A stretch of 57,946 bases of DNA from UBA1227 sp964539045 (GTDB lineage: Bacteria; Bacillota; Clostridia; Oscillospirales; Acutalibacteraceae). Location: assembly GCA_964539045.1 (NCBI GenBank), contig CAZIHW010000033.1, positions 1 to 57,946 of the forward strand, in the 5' to 3' direction. The translations under genes were made by a program, and so were the position numbers. Below, piece by piece: positions 8,049 to 15,945 of this stretch; position 1 is the stretch's first letter; every line of letters begins with the position of its first letter. The notes under the pieces are model-generated. The model was not told the DNA's origin, did no database searches, and saw only the letters and a program-made list of their open reading frames with translations.

Positions 8049-8906
8049 TCAATCTCCGGCGATATACTTTTTCCACCTTCTGAGTACATCCTTGAGTGGC
8101 TCATCCAAATAGGAATACGCCTTGTCCTTAATCCAATCAGGTATGCCGTAAGCTGCCTCTGCTATGCTACCGGTGATTGCAGCAATGGTATCGCTGTCAC
8201 CTCCGAGGGAAATGGCATTTCGTATGGCATCCTCAAAGTCTGTGCTTTCCAAAAATGCGATAATGGCCTGCGGAACGCTATCCTGACAGGTTGCATTAAA
8301 TCTATAAGTCGGACGGATCTCATCCAGGGTTCGGGAAAGGTCATATCCGTACTCCCGCTCAATATGCTCCTTGATACGCTTTTTACATTCAGCCGGGTCA
8401 TCATTGATAGGATGACCGTAGTCACCGAAATAGCCACCGAAGTAATAACGGCACATGAAGATTGCATCGGTTGTTGCCATTGCGCCCTTGATGCCCTCCG
8501 GGTGATTATGTGTAACCTCTGCGGACCGTTGTGCGCGGGCTCTGCCATTGGACGGCCACATTCCCGTTCTTGCACAAAAGCCGCAATCCATCACCCATGC
8601 GCAGGGTGAAACACGCATTGCCGAACCATTGCCGTAGCTGTTGTAAGGTTCACGGTCATCAGAAAATAACCATGTGTCGAATCTGCCACCGTATCCTGCA
8701 TCCGGGTACATCCGACCGTATTTTTTCATGGCATCGATAAAGTCGTCCTTTTCTCCGCCATTCATAACCGCCTCCGCAACAGCACAGGTCATGACGGTAT
8801 CATCTGTAAAAAAGCAGTCATCCCTGAATAAGGGAAAATCCTTCGTTTTGATGTTATGCCATTCGTAGACAGATCCTACGATATCGCCAACTATTGCTCC
8901 AAGCAT
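8049..8906 (-). CDS. ADP-ribosylglycohydrolase family protein
   Basis: 285 aa of the ARH/DraG fold. The N-terminal signature LGAIVGDIVGS and the metal-binding motif FTDDTVMT (about residues 33-40) are present. The second metal site LGGDSDTIAAITGSIAEA lies near residue 240. These residues hold the two Mg ions that cleave ADP-ribose from modified arginine, serine or nucleic acid in this family. No signal peptide, so cytoplasmic. A strong GAGGTGG ribosome site precedes the ATG. It is convergent with the Fic gene, and no ADP-ribosyltransferase is seen nearby, so the substrate is open. Confidence 0.88.
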   Translation of the reverse strand: MLGAIVGDIVGSVYEWHNIKTKDFPLFRDDCFFTDDTVMTCAVAEAVMNGGEKDDFIDAMKKYGRMYPDAGYGGRFDTWLFSDDREPYNSYGNGSAMRVSPCAWVMDCGFCARTGMWPSNGRARAQRSAEVTHNHPEGIKGAMATTDAIFMCRYYFGGYFGDYGHPINDDPAECKKRIKEHIEREYGYDLSRTLDEIRPTYRFNATCQDSVPQAIIAFLESTDFEDAIRNAISLGGDSDTIAAITGSIAEAAYGIPDWIKDKAYSYLDEPLKDVLRRWKKYIAGD

Positions 8907-9035
8907 TATTTTGCCACCTCGCTTTAAGTCTGAAGTTGTTTATTACACATAATGATGCTCTCAACATCCTTGTATTTTTTCTTAGAGATAAGATTGTGTT
9001 CTTTAAGAGTAGACTACGGTCTCAGTTTAACTTTT

Positions 9036-10334
9036 TCATAGTGCCCGTATCTGCTCAATCGCATACAGCGGCAAGTTAACAAAACGATCTTCTTTTTTAT
9101 AGTCGGCCATCGAAGTGCGGACAGAAAGCTCGGGAGAATACTTTTCTCGATAAGTTTTCAAGCTTTTTGCCTTCAAATTTATTTCTGATTTTACTTCCAC
9201 CGGAACGATCATCTCCCCCGTATCCACAACAAAATCAACTTCACAAGAGCCTCTGTCGTTTGTGTAATAATAAACACCTAAATCGTCAATTGTGCTAAGT
9301 TGCTGACAAACATACTGCTCGGTGAGAGCGCCCTTGAATTCTACAAATAAGCCATTGCCGTCAAGGAGTGTACGCTGACGAAGTCCCGTCATACAGCCGA
9401 GCAATCCTACGTCAAGTACAAACAGCTTAAAAGCTTTCAAATCTTCATAAGCTTTCAGCGGAATACCGGATGCATTGACACGGCTGACCTTGTGAACCAA
9501 TCCGCAGTCCGTCAGCCACATAATAGCAGTTTCATAATCCCTGGCACGGGCGCCTTCACGAACAAGTCCATAGATAAACTTTTTGTTTTCCTTTGAAAGC
9601 TGGGATGGAATACTGTTCCATAGCATGCGGATTTTCGGTACGATCTCTATTGGGGCATGCTTGGAAAAGTCCTGCTCATAGGCGGCAAGAATGCGCTTTT
9701 GAATTTCCCGAACCTCGTTGAAATCCTTGTTCTCAACAAAGCTCTGCACTACCTCGGGCATTCCGCCGACAAAGTAGTATTGCTTCAAAGAATCAATATA
9801 GGTCTGTCTAAAGCTTGTGACCATATCGAAATCTCTCTTATCGAGGAGCTCGGCAAAACGTTCCTGACCTTTAGCCATTAAGAACTCCTTGAAAGATAAC
9901 GGATATAGTCTAAAAAAATCAACCTTGCCGACGGGAAAAGAGGAGCCTTCGTGCAACGCAATTCCCAAAAGGGAACCGGCACAGACGATATGATACTGCG
10001 GAGCGTTTTCATAAAAGTATTTGAGCGAGGCCAATGCTCTCGGCACTTCCTGAACCTCATCAAAAATAAGGAGTGTATTATCGGGATTGATTTTTCGGCC
10101 TGCATGTAACTCCAACCCCATAATTAAACGGTCTGTATCCAAATCCGATGCAAACAATTCCGCCATTTTGGAATTTGAGTCAAAGTTAATATATACGGTA
10201 TCAGCATATGCTTGCTTGCCGAACTCCTTCATTAGCCAAGTTTTACCTACCTGCCTTGCACCTTCGATAATTAAGGGCTTACGGCGCTTACTTGCTTTCC
10301 ACTTATTCAAATGTTCAATCGCAATTCGGTACAT
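9036..10334 (-). CDS. AAA family ATPase with DUF4143 C-terminal domain
   Basis: 432 aa. The N-terminal AAA_14 domain has the P-loop GARQVGKTWL (about residues 25-34) and Walker B LLIFDEVQEVP. The C-terminal DUF4143 part ends with CEVDFVVDTGEMIVPVEVKSE-like spacing, which resembles a PD-(D/E)xK nuclease core (E-D-ExK). Such single-gene ATPases are common mobile accessory genes, sometimes linked to toxin-antitoxin or defence functions; the molecular role is not established. GGAGGTG precedes the ATG. It stands alone, divergent from the hybrid kinase. Confidence 0.85.
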   Translation of the reverse strand: MYRIAIEHLNKWKASKRRKPLIIEGARQVGKTWLMKEFGKQAYADTVYINFDSNSKMAELFASDLDTDRLIMGLELHAGRKINPDNTLLIFDEVQEVPRALASLKYFYENAPQYHIVCAGSLLGIALHEGSSFPVGKVDFFRLYPLSFKEFLMAKGQERFAELLDKRDFDMVTSFRQTYIDSLKQYYFVGGMPEVVQSFVENKDFNEVREIQKRILAAYEQDFSKHAPIEIVPKIRMLWNSIPSQLSKENKKFIYGLVREGARARDYETAIMWLTDCGLVHKVSRVNASGIPLKAYEDLKAFKLFVLDVGLLGCMTGLRQRTLLDGNGLFVEFKGALTEQYVCQQLSTIDDLGVYYYTNDRGSCEVDFVVDTGEMIVPVEVKSEINLKAKSLKTYREKYSPELSVRTSMADYKKEDRFVNLPLYAIEQIRAL

Positions 10335-10389
10335 ACATACACCTCCACAATAAGATACGATATATCATAGCACATAATTCACAAAAATA

Positions 10390-10455
10390 CAACGATATTT
10401 TGGATTTGCATGCCATTTTTTACGACGATATTTTGTGTTTCATGCCGTTTTTTAC
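10390..10455. repeat. Two adjacent ~33-bp direct repeats
   Basis: The units run about 10390-10423 and 10424-10455. Both share ACGATATTTTG, then TTTNNATGCC, then NTTTTTTAC, differing at a few positions. They lie in the divergent intergenic region between the DUF4143 ATPase and the hybrid kinase (10335-10598), where an operator would be expected. Confidence 0.5.
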
Positions 10456-10494
10456 AATGAAAAATGTGCATACGAGTTCTATATTAAACAATAA

Positions 10495-10524
10495 TTGACA
10501 AATTTTTTGTATTCGGTATATATT
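10495..10524 (+). promoter_or_regulatory. Promoter of the hybrid sensor kinase
   Basis: TTGACA (10495-10500), an 18-base spacer and TATATT (10519-10524); a TATATA at 10517 gives a 16-base alternative. It is followed by a 70-base very AT-rich leader and an AAGGGGAAGG ribosome site. Confidence 0.55.
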
Positions 10525-10598
10525 ATTAACATATGTAATTTTAGATATATATGTATACTTGAATATAAGTGTATATTCAGATATAAGGGGAAGGAAAC

Positions 10599-13500
10599 AT
10601 GAAACAGGCAATAAAATCATACATATGGCGCGCGACCGTTTGGCTGACGGCAGTAGCTATTTGCTTCTGTGTATTTGCCGACCTGAATGCAATGGCGGCA
10701 CAGGCAGAGAAAAGGACCATCCGGATTCCCTGCGGGATCAATGATCTGCTTCGCCTGGATGAAAACGGAAGACCTACAGGCTATTGTGTAGACTATCTCA
10801 ATGAACTGGCCCAGATCAACAACTGGACCTATGAGTATGTCAATTGCACCTGGTCCGAAGCAGTGGACATGCTGGAGAACGGCGAATTGGATTTCATCTT
10901 TCCCACCAACTATATGCCGGAACGGGAGGCCACCATGGATTTCTCCTCACAGGTGGGCGGTTATACCTCCATCGGTCTGTTTGCCCGGTCTGACACCGAC
11001 TATGGCTATGAGGATTTCAGCGCCTACGACGGCGCGCGCATAGCAGTGACCCCCGGTTCTTCCAACGAAAAGGCCCTGGTTGAATTTGCCAAGTCTCACG
11101 ACTTTACTTATACCCCTGTCTATATGAATTCTTTGGACGAGAAGATTCAGGCACTTAAAGAAGGTAAGATTGATATAATCCTGATTTCTTCCTCCACCGA
11201 CATCCCTGATACTGTGATGCTGGCCGTATTGGATGCTACCCCCTTCTATTACACTGTAAAAAAAGGCAACACAGCACTGCTGAATGAGTTGAATCGCGGA
11301 ATGCAACAGCTGATTACTACCGAGCCTGAGCTGGTGGCCAAAACCTCCCAAAACTGCCTTGTGGGCGACAATGCCAACGAGTTGGCACTCTCTAAAGAGG
11401 AACGTGCTTTCGCTGATTCGAATTCTGAAATTGTGGTAGGCTTTTATGAGGAAACCGAACCGCTTGCCTATGTACAGGATGACGGAACCTACAGCGGCAT
11501 CTATGTGGATCTTCTGGAGAATCTTCGGGAAACCTCCGGTCTGAATCTGATCATGCGCCCCATCAGTCGCTCTCATGAATGGAAGCCGCTGCTGAAAAGC
11601 GGTGAGATTGATTTTTACATCGGCGCTTCAGAAAATATTGCCAGTCAGGACGATGAGATATACTCTACAAACGATATCCTTGAATATGATAATATCATCA
11701 TCACTGAGCGAAACTGTGTATTTGACTCCCTGGAAACCCCTGTGATTGCATTGACACAAGGCCGCTCCTACTGGAAGAAATATCTGCCGGAGCTTTTGCA
11801 CAAGGAAATTGAGGTTAAATACTACAGCAACGCACGTCAATGCCTGCTGGCCGTTGCCAACGGAGACGCTGACGCTACACTGATCAACAATCTGGAGTTT
11901 AACTACCAATCAAAGAATGACCGTTTTGCCAATCTGATTCAGTGGCAGGGTTTCCGATTCCCCTCCGAGGTGAGTTTGGTCACGACTATGGATCCGGACA
12001 GTCCCAAGTTCTCCATCGTCAACAAGGCAATCAGACAGCTCTCACCCGACCTCACCAACTCTATTATTAACGACCACCTGAATATGCCGTATAGTTCATA
12101 TACTTTGGCAGATCAACTGTATGCCTCTCGGATGTTGCTCATCACCGTGTCCATCTCCATTCTGGCCATTGCCATCATACTCGTGGTGCTATGGCTCACC
12201 CGCCGTCGACAGCGGGCTGCCGAGGAGGCAATTCAAAAACGAGAAAAATATCAGTTGCAGATTCTTGCAGCCCTAAGCCAGGATTACACCATAATCTATT
12301 ATGTGGATCTGGATAATGATAAAAGCGAGGCGGTTCGTCAGGCGAAAGGTATGCGGGATGCCGCGGGAGAATATGTTAAGCCCGTACACCGGTATTCTGA
12401 GGCAATGCAAAGCTTTATCGACGCATATGTGCAACCGGACACCAGGGAACCTCTTCTGGAACTGAGTGATCCAAAGGCGGTCATCAGCCGATTCCGGGAA
12501 GAAAAGGACTTTTCTGTCCGATATCGCATCATTCCGGACAAACGGAATCAGGACTTCTTTGAGATGCACTTTGTTGACGTAAGCGAGGGCGAGCAGGAGC
12601 ACGTGATGGTTCTGGGTATCCGCTGTGTGGATGAAGCCGTCCACGAGGAGCAGATACAAAAGCAGATTCTACAGGATGCTTTGGAGACCGCAAACCGCGC
12701 CAGTGCTGCCAAGTCAGATTTTATGTCAAAAATGTCGCATGACATTCGTACACCAATGAACGCCATTATCGGTATGACTGCCATTGCGGCCGCCCATGCT
12801 GAAAATCCTGACCGTGTGCGAGATGCCCTCAGTAAGATATCCTCCTCCAGCCGTCATCTTCTGGGCCTCATCAACGAAGTCCTGGATATGAGCAAGGTAG
12901 AATCCGGCACCATCAGCCTGGCTGAGGAAGAATTCAGCCTGTCAGATCTGTTTAACAGTATGCTCCTGATGATCCAACCTCAGATTCAAGCCCACAATCA
13001 CGACCTCAGAGTCCACATTCAGGATATACAGCACGAAAATGTGATTGGTGACAGCCTGCGCATCCAACAGGTATTCCTGAACCTTATGAGCAATGCCGTA
13101 AAATACACCCCCGATGGTGGAGAAATCAGTCTCTCCGTACGGGAGCGTCCGGTAACCACAAGCTCTACGGGCTGCTATGAATTCATAGTCGAAGACAACG
13201 GAATTGGAATGTCTGAGGAGTATTTGGCACACATTTTTGAGCCGTTCAGCCGTGCGGAGGATCTGCGAACCAGCAAGATACAGGGCACCGGTCTTGGTAT
13301 GGCCATTACACAAAACATTGTACATATGATGAACGGCAACATAACCGTGGAAAGTGAGCCGGGCAAAGGCTCTAAATTCACCGTAACCATATTCCTGAAT
13401 CTTCAGGAAGCGCAGGACATAGATACATCGGAACTGGCGGATCTTTCAGTGCTGGTGGTAGACGACGATGACAGCGCCTGCGAATCCCTCTGCACCATGC

Positions 13501-14249
13501 TTGATGAGATCGGAATGCGCAGTGAAGGCTGCACCTCCGGTCAGGATGCCGTTGAAGCAGTTCAGCGCGCGATGAATACGGCACTCCCCTTCTATGCTGC
13601 CATTTTGGACTGGAAAATGCCGGGCATGGACGGTCTGGAAACCGCCAAAGCTATCAAGCGTTTGGTCGGCGACACACTTCCAATCATTATTCTCTCAGCC
13701 TATGATTGGTCCGATATTGAGATGGAAGCACGAGCCGCCGGTGTAGATGCGTTTCTCAGCAAGCCTGTATTCAAATCCGGGCTGATCCGGACGTTTAAAT
13801 CCCTGAGGAACGAGGAGCCGGAAGTTACCGGTCAGGCCTCCCCGCTGGAACCGATTTTGCAACATGACTTCTCCGGACGCCGTGTTCTTTTGGTTGAGGA
13901 CAATGACCTGAACCGGGAAATTGCACGGGAGATTTTGGAGATGGCCGGACTTACCGTTGAGGAAGCTGAAAATGGTCAGATCGCTGTGGATTTGTTCTCC
14001 GCCTCTGCGGCCGGATATTACAGCCTGATTCTTATGGATATTCAAATGCCCGTCATGAATGGCTACGACGCTGCGACGGCCATCCGTGCACTGAAGCACC
14101 CGGATTCGATGCGGATTCCTATCTTTGCTATGACTGCGAATGCCTTTGTAGAGGACATTCAAGCAGCTAAGGCCGCCGGTATGAACGAGCACCTGTCCAA
14201 GCCCATCGACTTTGAGTCACTCGGATCGGCTCTGAAAAAATATCTATAA
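10599..14249 (+). CDS. Hybrid sensor histidine kinase with two periplasmic-binding-type sensor domains and two receiver domains
   Basis: 1216 aa. In order: signal/anchor helix (~12-34), two extracytoplasmic amino-acid-binding (SBP_bac_3-like) domains (~38-260 and ~270-500), a transmembrane helix (~511-532) and a PAS-like region (~550-690). HisKA follows with MSHDIRTPMN (phospho-His near 714), then the HATPase with N box near 815, DNGIGM near 864 and GTGLGM near 897. Receiver 1 has its Asp near 1003 (LDWKMPGMDG) and receiver 2 near 1146 (MDIQMPVMNG). The architecture resembles EvgS/BvgS-type sensors, but there is no HPt domain. Codon use is richer in CTG, GCC and CGC than in neighbouring genes, hinting at transfer. 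No partner regulator is adjacent. Confidence 0.9.
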   Translation: MKQAIKSYIWRATVWLTAVAICFCVFADLNAMAAQAEKRTIRIPCGINDLLRLDENGRPTGYCVDYLNELAQINNWTYEYVNCTWSEAVDMLENGELDFIFPTNYMPEREATMDFSSQVGGYTSIGLFARSDTDYGYEDFSAYDGARIAVTPGSSNEKALVEFAKSHDFTYTPVYMNSLDEKIQALKEGKIDIILISSSTDIPDTVMLAVLDATPFYYTVKKGNTALLNELNRGMQQLITTEPELVAKTSQNCLVGDNANELALSKEERAFADSNSEIVVGFYEETEPLAYVQDDGTYSGIYVDLLENLRETSGLNLIMRPISRSHEWKPLLKSGEIDFYIGASENIASQDDEIYSTNDILEYDNIIITERNCVFDSLETPVIALTQGRSYWKKYLPELLHKEIEVKYYSNARQCLLAVANGDADATLINNLEFNYQSKNDRFANLIQWQGFRFPSEVSLVTTMDPDSPKFSIVNKAIRQLSPDLTNSIINDHLNMPYSSYTLADQLYASRMLLITVSISILAIAIILVVLWLTRRRQRAAEEAIQKREKYQLQILAALSQDYTIIYYVDLDNDKSEAVRQAKGMRDAAGEYVKPVHRYSEAMQSFIDAYVQPDTREPLLELSDPKAVISRFREEKDFSVRYRIIPDKRNQDFFEMHFVDVSEGEQEHVMVLGIRCVDEAVHEEQIQKQILQDALETANRASAAKSDFMSKMSHDIRTPMNAIIGMTAIAAAHAENPDRVRDALSKISSSSRHLLGLINEVLDMSKVESGTISLAEEEFSLSDLFNSMLLMIQPQIQAHNHDLRVHIQDIQHENVIGDSLRIQQVFLNLMSNAVKYTPDGGEISLSVRERPVTTSSTGCYEFIVEDNGIGMSEEYLAHIFEPFSRAEDLRTSKIQGTGLGMAITQNIVHMMNGNITVESEPGKGSKFTVTIFLNLQEAQDIDTSELADLSVLVVDDDDSACESLCTMLDEIGMRSEGCTSGQDAVEAVQRAMNTALPFYAAILDWKMPGMDGLETAKAIKRLVGDTLPIIILSAYDWSDIEMEARAAGVDAFLSKPVFKSGLIRTFKSLRNEEPEVTGQASPLEPILQHDFSGRRVLLVEDNDLNREIAREILEMAGLTVEEAENGQIAVDLFSASAAGYYSLILMDIQMPVMNGYDAATAIRALKHPDSMRIPIFAMTANAFVEDIQAAKAAGMNEHLSKPIDFESLGSALKKYL

Positions 14250-14260
14250 AACACTTTTGC

Positions 14261-14289
14261 ACGGTCGGCACTCTCACAGCGCCGACCGT
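14261..14289 (+). terminator. Hairpin after the hybrid kinase (weak terminator)
   Basis: The 9-bp stem ACGGTCGGC (14261-14269) pairs with 14281-14289. It lacks a proper T tract, so termination is uncertain. Confidence 0.4.
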
Positions 14290-14342
14290 TGGTGTATTAT
14301 TTAAGCCTACTGTTTTAATGACTACTTAAGGGGGCGACTGAA

Positions 14343-14636
14343 GTGACTGACTTTGAAGAAAAAGTATATGACTATGTGAGAAAAATCCCCCGAGGTGAAA
14401 CCAGGTCCTACAGTGATGTAGCAAGGGGAATAAACAAACCATTTGCCTGCCGGGCAGTGGGCAACGCACTCCACAAGAATCCTTTTTTCGGTGAGGTTCC
14501 CTGTCATAGGGTTGTGCACTCCGACGGTTCCCTTTGCTCATCTTTTGCCTTCGGCGGCATAGATGTCCAGGCAGCAATGTTAAGGGAAGAAGGAGTAATA
14601 ATAGAAGACAACAAAGTAAAGACCCAAAGGAGGTAA
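14343..14636 (+). CDS. MGMT-fold alkyltransferase (methylated-DNA-protein cysteine methyltransferase, short form)
   Basis: 97 aa, GTG start preceded by AAGGGGGCG. It is only the C-terminal catalytic domain of the O6-alkylguanine transferase family, with the acceptor motif VPCHRVV (Cys54), the helix RAVGNALHKNP and the wing FAFGG. The intact Cys separates it from alkyltransferase-like ATL proteins, where that Cys is replaced. Proteins of this length still flip out and repair O6-alkylguanine, or recruit repair. It is four bases upstream of the next gene and begins a four-gene plus-strand run. Confidence 0.82.
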   Translation: MTDFEEKVYDYVRKIPRGETRSYSDVARGINKPFACRAVGNALHKNPFFGEVPCHRVVHSDGSLCSSFAFGGIDVQAAMLREEGVIIEDNKVKTQRR

Positions 14637-14640
14637 AGTT

Positions 14641-15312
14641 ATGCTTGAAAATTTTAAAACAAATGCTGTAAAACTTTTTGATTCGGAGTTCGAAATCACG
14701 GAACTTCCCGAAAATGAATATACAAATATGAAATGGCCGAAGTTCCTTCCTTTGATGCGTTTTCATGTCGATCGTTATCGTGTGAAAGGGTTTGGCCAAA
14801 TTATGCTTATGCATACTAATGCCATGATGGGCATGATGCAATTGATGACGGCATCCTTCATGCCATATGAAGGCGTAGAGGCGCCGTTTTTACTCATAGA
14901 TATGATGACCATGAAAGACAAGAGAACCGTCTTTGTGGAATTTTACGACTGCACAAAAAACGGCGTCTCTGCGTCGGCGCTCGATAACGTAGCCGCCTCA
15001 TACTCCGATATACCCGACTATGACGAAAAGCCGGCGTGGTACGTTTCAGAGCGCATGCCGTCATCTATGATAAAGGGTGGCACTTCAAAAGATGAAGAAC
15101 GCCTTTGTGAAATGGCACTGAGAGCAACTGAGGAATATGTAAGGCTTGCAAAGACCGCGCCTACGGATAAGGAAAACCTTACGGGTCTCGAAAAGTTTGC
15201 CGGCAGGATGCTGAGCGAAGGCAATCCATCATCGGGAACCATGTCAAAGGTGCTTGGTGAAAAAGGTGCTGAAGAATTCTTTTCAAGCACTGTTATGCCA
15301 ATGCATGAATAA
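14641..15312 (+). CDS. Uncharacterised protein paired with a ferredoxin
   Basis: 223 aa; not a family I recognise with certainty. AAGGAGG precedes the ATG. There is no signal peptide and no convincing membrane helix; the Met-rich stretch MLMHTNAMMGMMQLM (~56-70) is mildly hydrophobic. A beta-rich core (APFLLIDMMTMKDKRTVFVEFYD, ~80-104 in part) is followed by a helical C-terminal part (DEERLCEMALRATEEYVRLA). The layout vaguely recalls ferredoxin-dependent bilin reductases and related tetrapyrrole reductases. That is inference only, prompted by the ferredoxin gene 13 bases downstream that could supply electrons. Confidence 0.6.
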   Translation: MLENFKTNAVKLFDSEFEITELPENEYTNMKWPKFLPLMRFHVDRYRVKGFGQIMLMHTNAMMGMMQLMTASFMPYEGVEAPFLLIDMMTMKDKRTVFVEFYDCTKNGVSASALDNVAASYSDIPDYDEKPAWYVSERMPSSMIKGGTSKDEERLCEMALRATEEYVRLAKTAPTDKENLTGLEKFAGRMLSEGNPSSGTMSKVLGEKGAEEFFSSTVMPMHE

Positions 15313-15325
15313 AAGGAGTTCGAAA

Positions 15326-15925
15326 ATGATACGTAAAATAATAAAAATTGATGAGGAAAAATGTAACGGTTGCGGTCTTTGTGCAAATGCTTGCCACGAA
15401 GGCGCAATAGGAATGGTAAACGGTAAGGCAAAGCTCCTGCATGAGAATTACTGCGATGGTTTGGGGGATTGTCTTCCGGCTTGCCCCACGGATGCAATTT
15501 CATTTGAGGAGCGAGAGGCTCCTGCATATGATGAAAACGCGGTAAAAGAGGCAAAGAATAGATCAAGCAAGATATCACAATGGCCCGTACAGATAAAACT
15601 TATTCCTTTACGCGCACCGTACTTTGATAAAGCAGACCTTTTGATAGCTGCTGATTGCACAGCATTCGCATACGGAAATTTTCACAATGATTTTATGAAA
15701 GACAGGATTACATTGGTAGGATGCCCAAAGCTTGACATGGTTGATTATTCAGAAAAATTATCCCAAATCATTGCAGGAAACGATATAAATAGTATCACAG
15801 TAGTCCGTATGGAAGTTCCCTGCTGCGGCGGATTGGAATTCGCCGTAAATCGTGCGATACAATCAAGCGGGAAAAGTATTCCCTGTCAGGTTGTAACTAT
15901 ATCAACCGACGGTAAAATTATCTAG
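15326..15925 (+). CDS. 4Fe-4S ferredoxin-domain protein
   Basis: 199 aa from the ATG at 15326, with AAAAGGAG upstream; a longer frame starts inside the previous gene. The N-terminal cluster motif is complete (CNGCGLCANAC, ~15-25). The second is variant (CDGLGDCLPACP): it lacks the second Cys of the usual CxxCxxC run, a form common in clostridial ferredoxin proteins of this type. A C-terminal domain of ~120 aa contains LVGCPKLD and VPCCGGLEF, extra Cys pairs that may bind another cofactor. It is tightly linked to the preceding unknown gene and probably is its electron donor. Confidence 0.8.
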   Translation: MIRKIIKIDEEKCNGCGLCANACHEGAIGMVNGKAKLLHENYCDGLGDCLPACPTDAISFEEREAPAYDENAVKEAKNRSSKISQWPVQIKLIPLRAPYFDKADLLIAADCTAFAYGNFHNDFMKDRITLVGCPKLDMVDYSEKLSQIIAGNDINSITVVRMEVPCCGGLEFAVNRAIQSSGKSIPCQVVTISTDGKII

Positions 15926-15945
15926 CCCAAGGAAAGTGTTTTAAA

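Noticed and set aside
6700..14340. att-like duplication of the tRNA-Leu 3' end
   Set aside because: An integrated island should be flanked by a copy of the tRNA end; I did not find one near 14.2-14.4 kb and there is no integrase, so integration at this tRNA remains only a suggestion.
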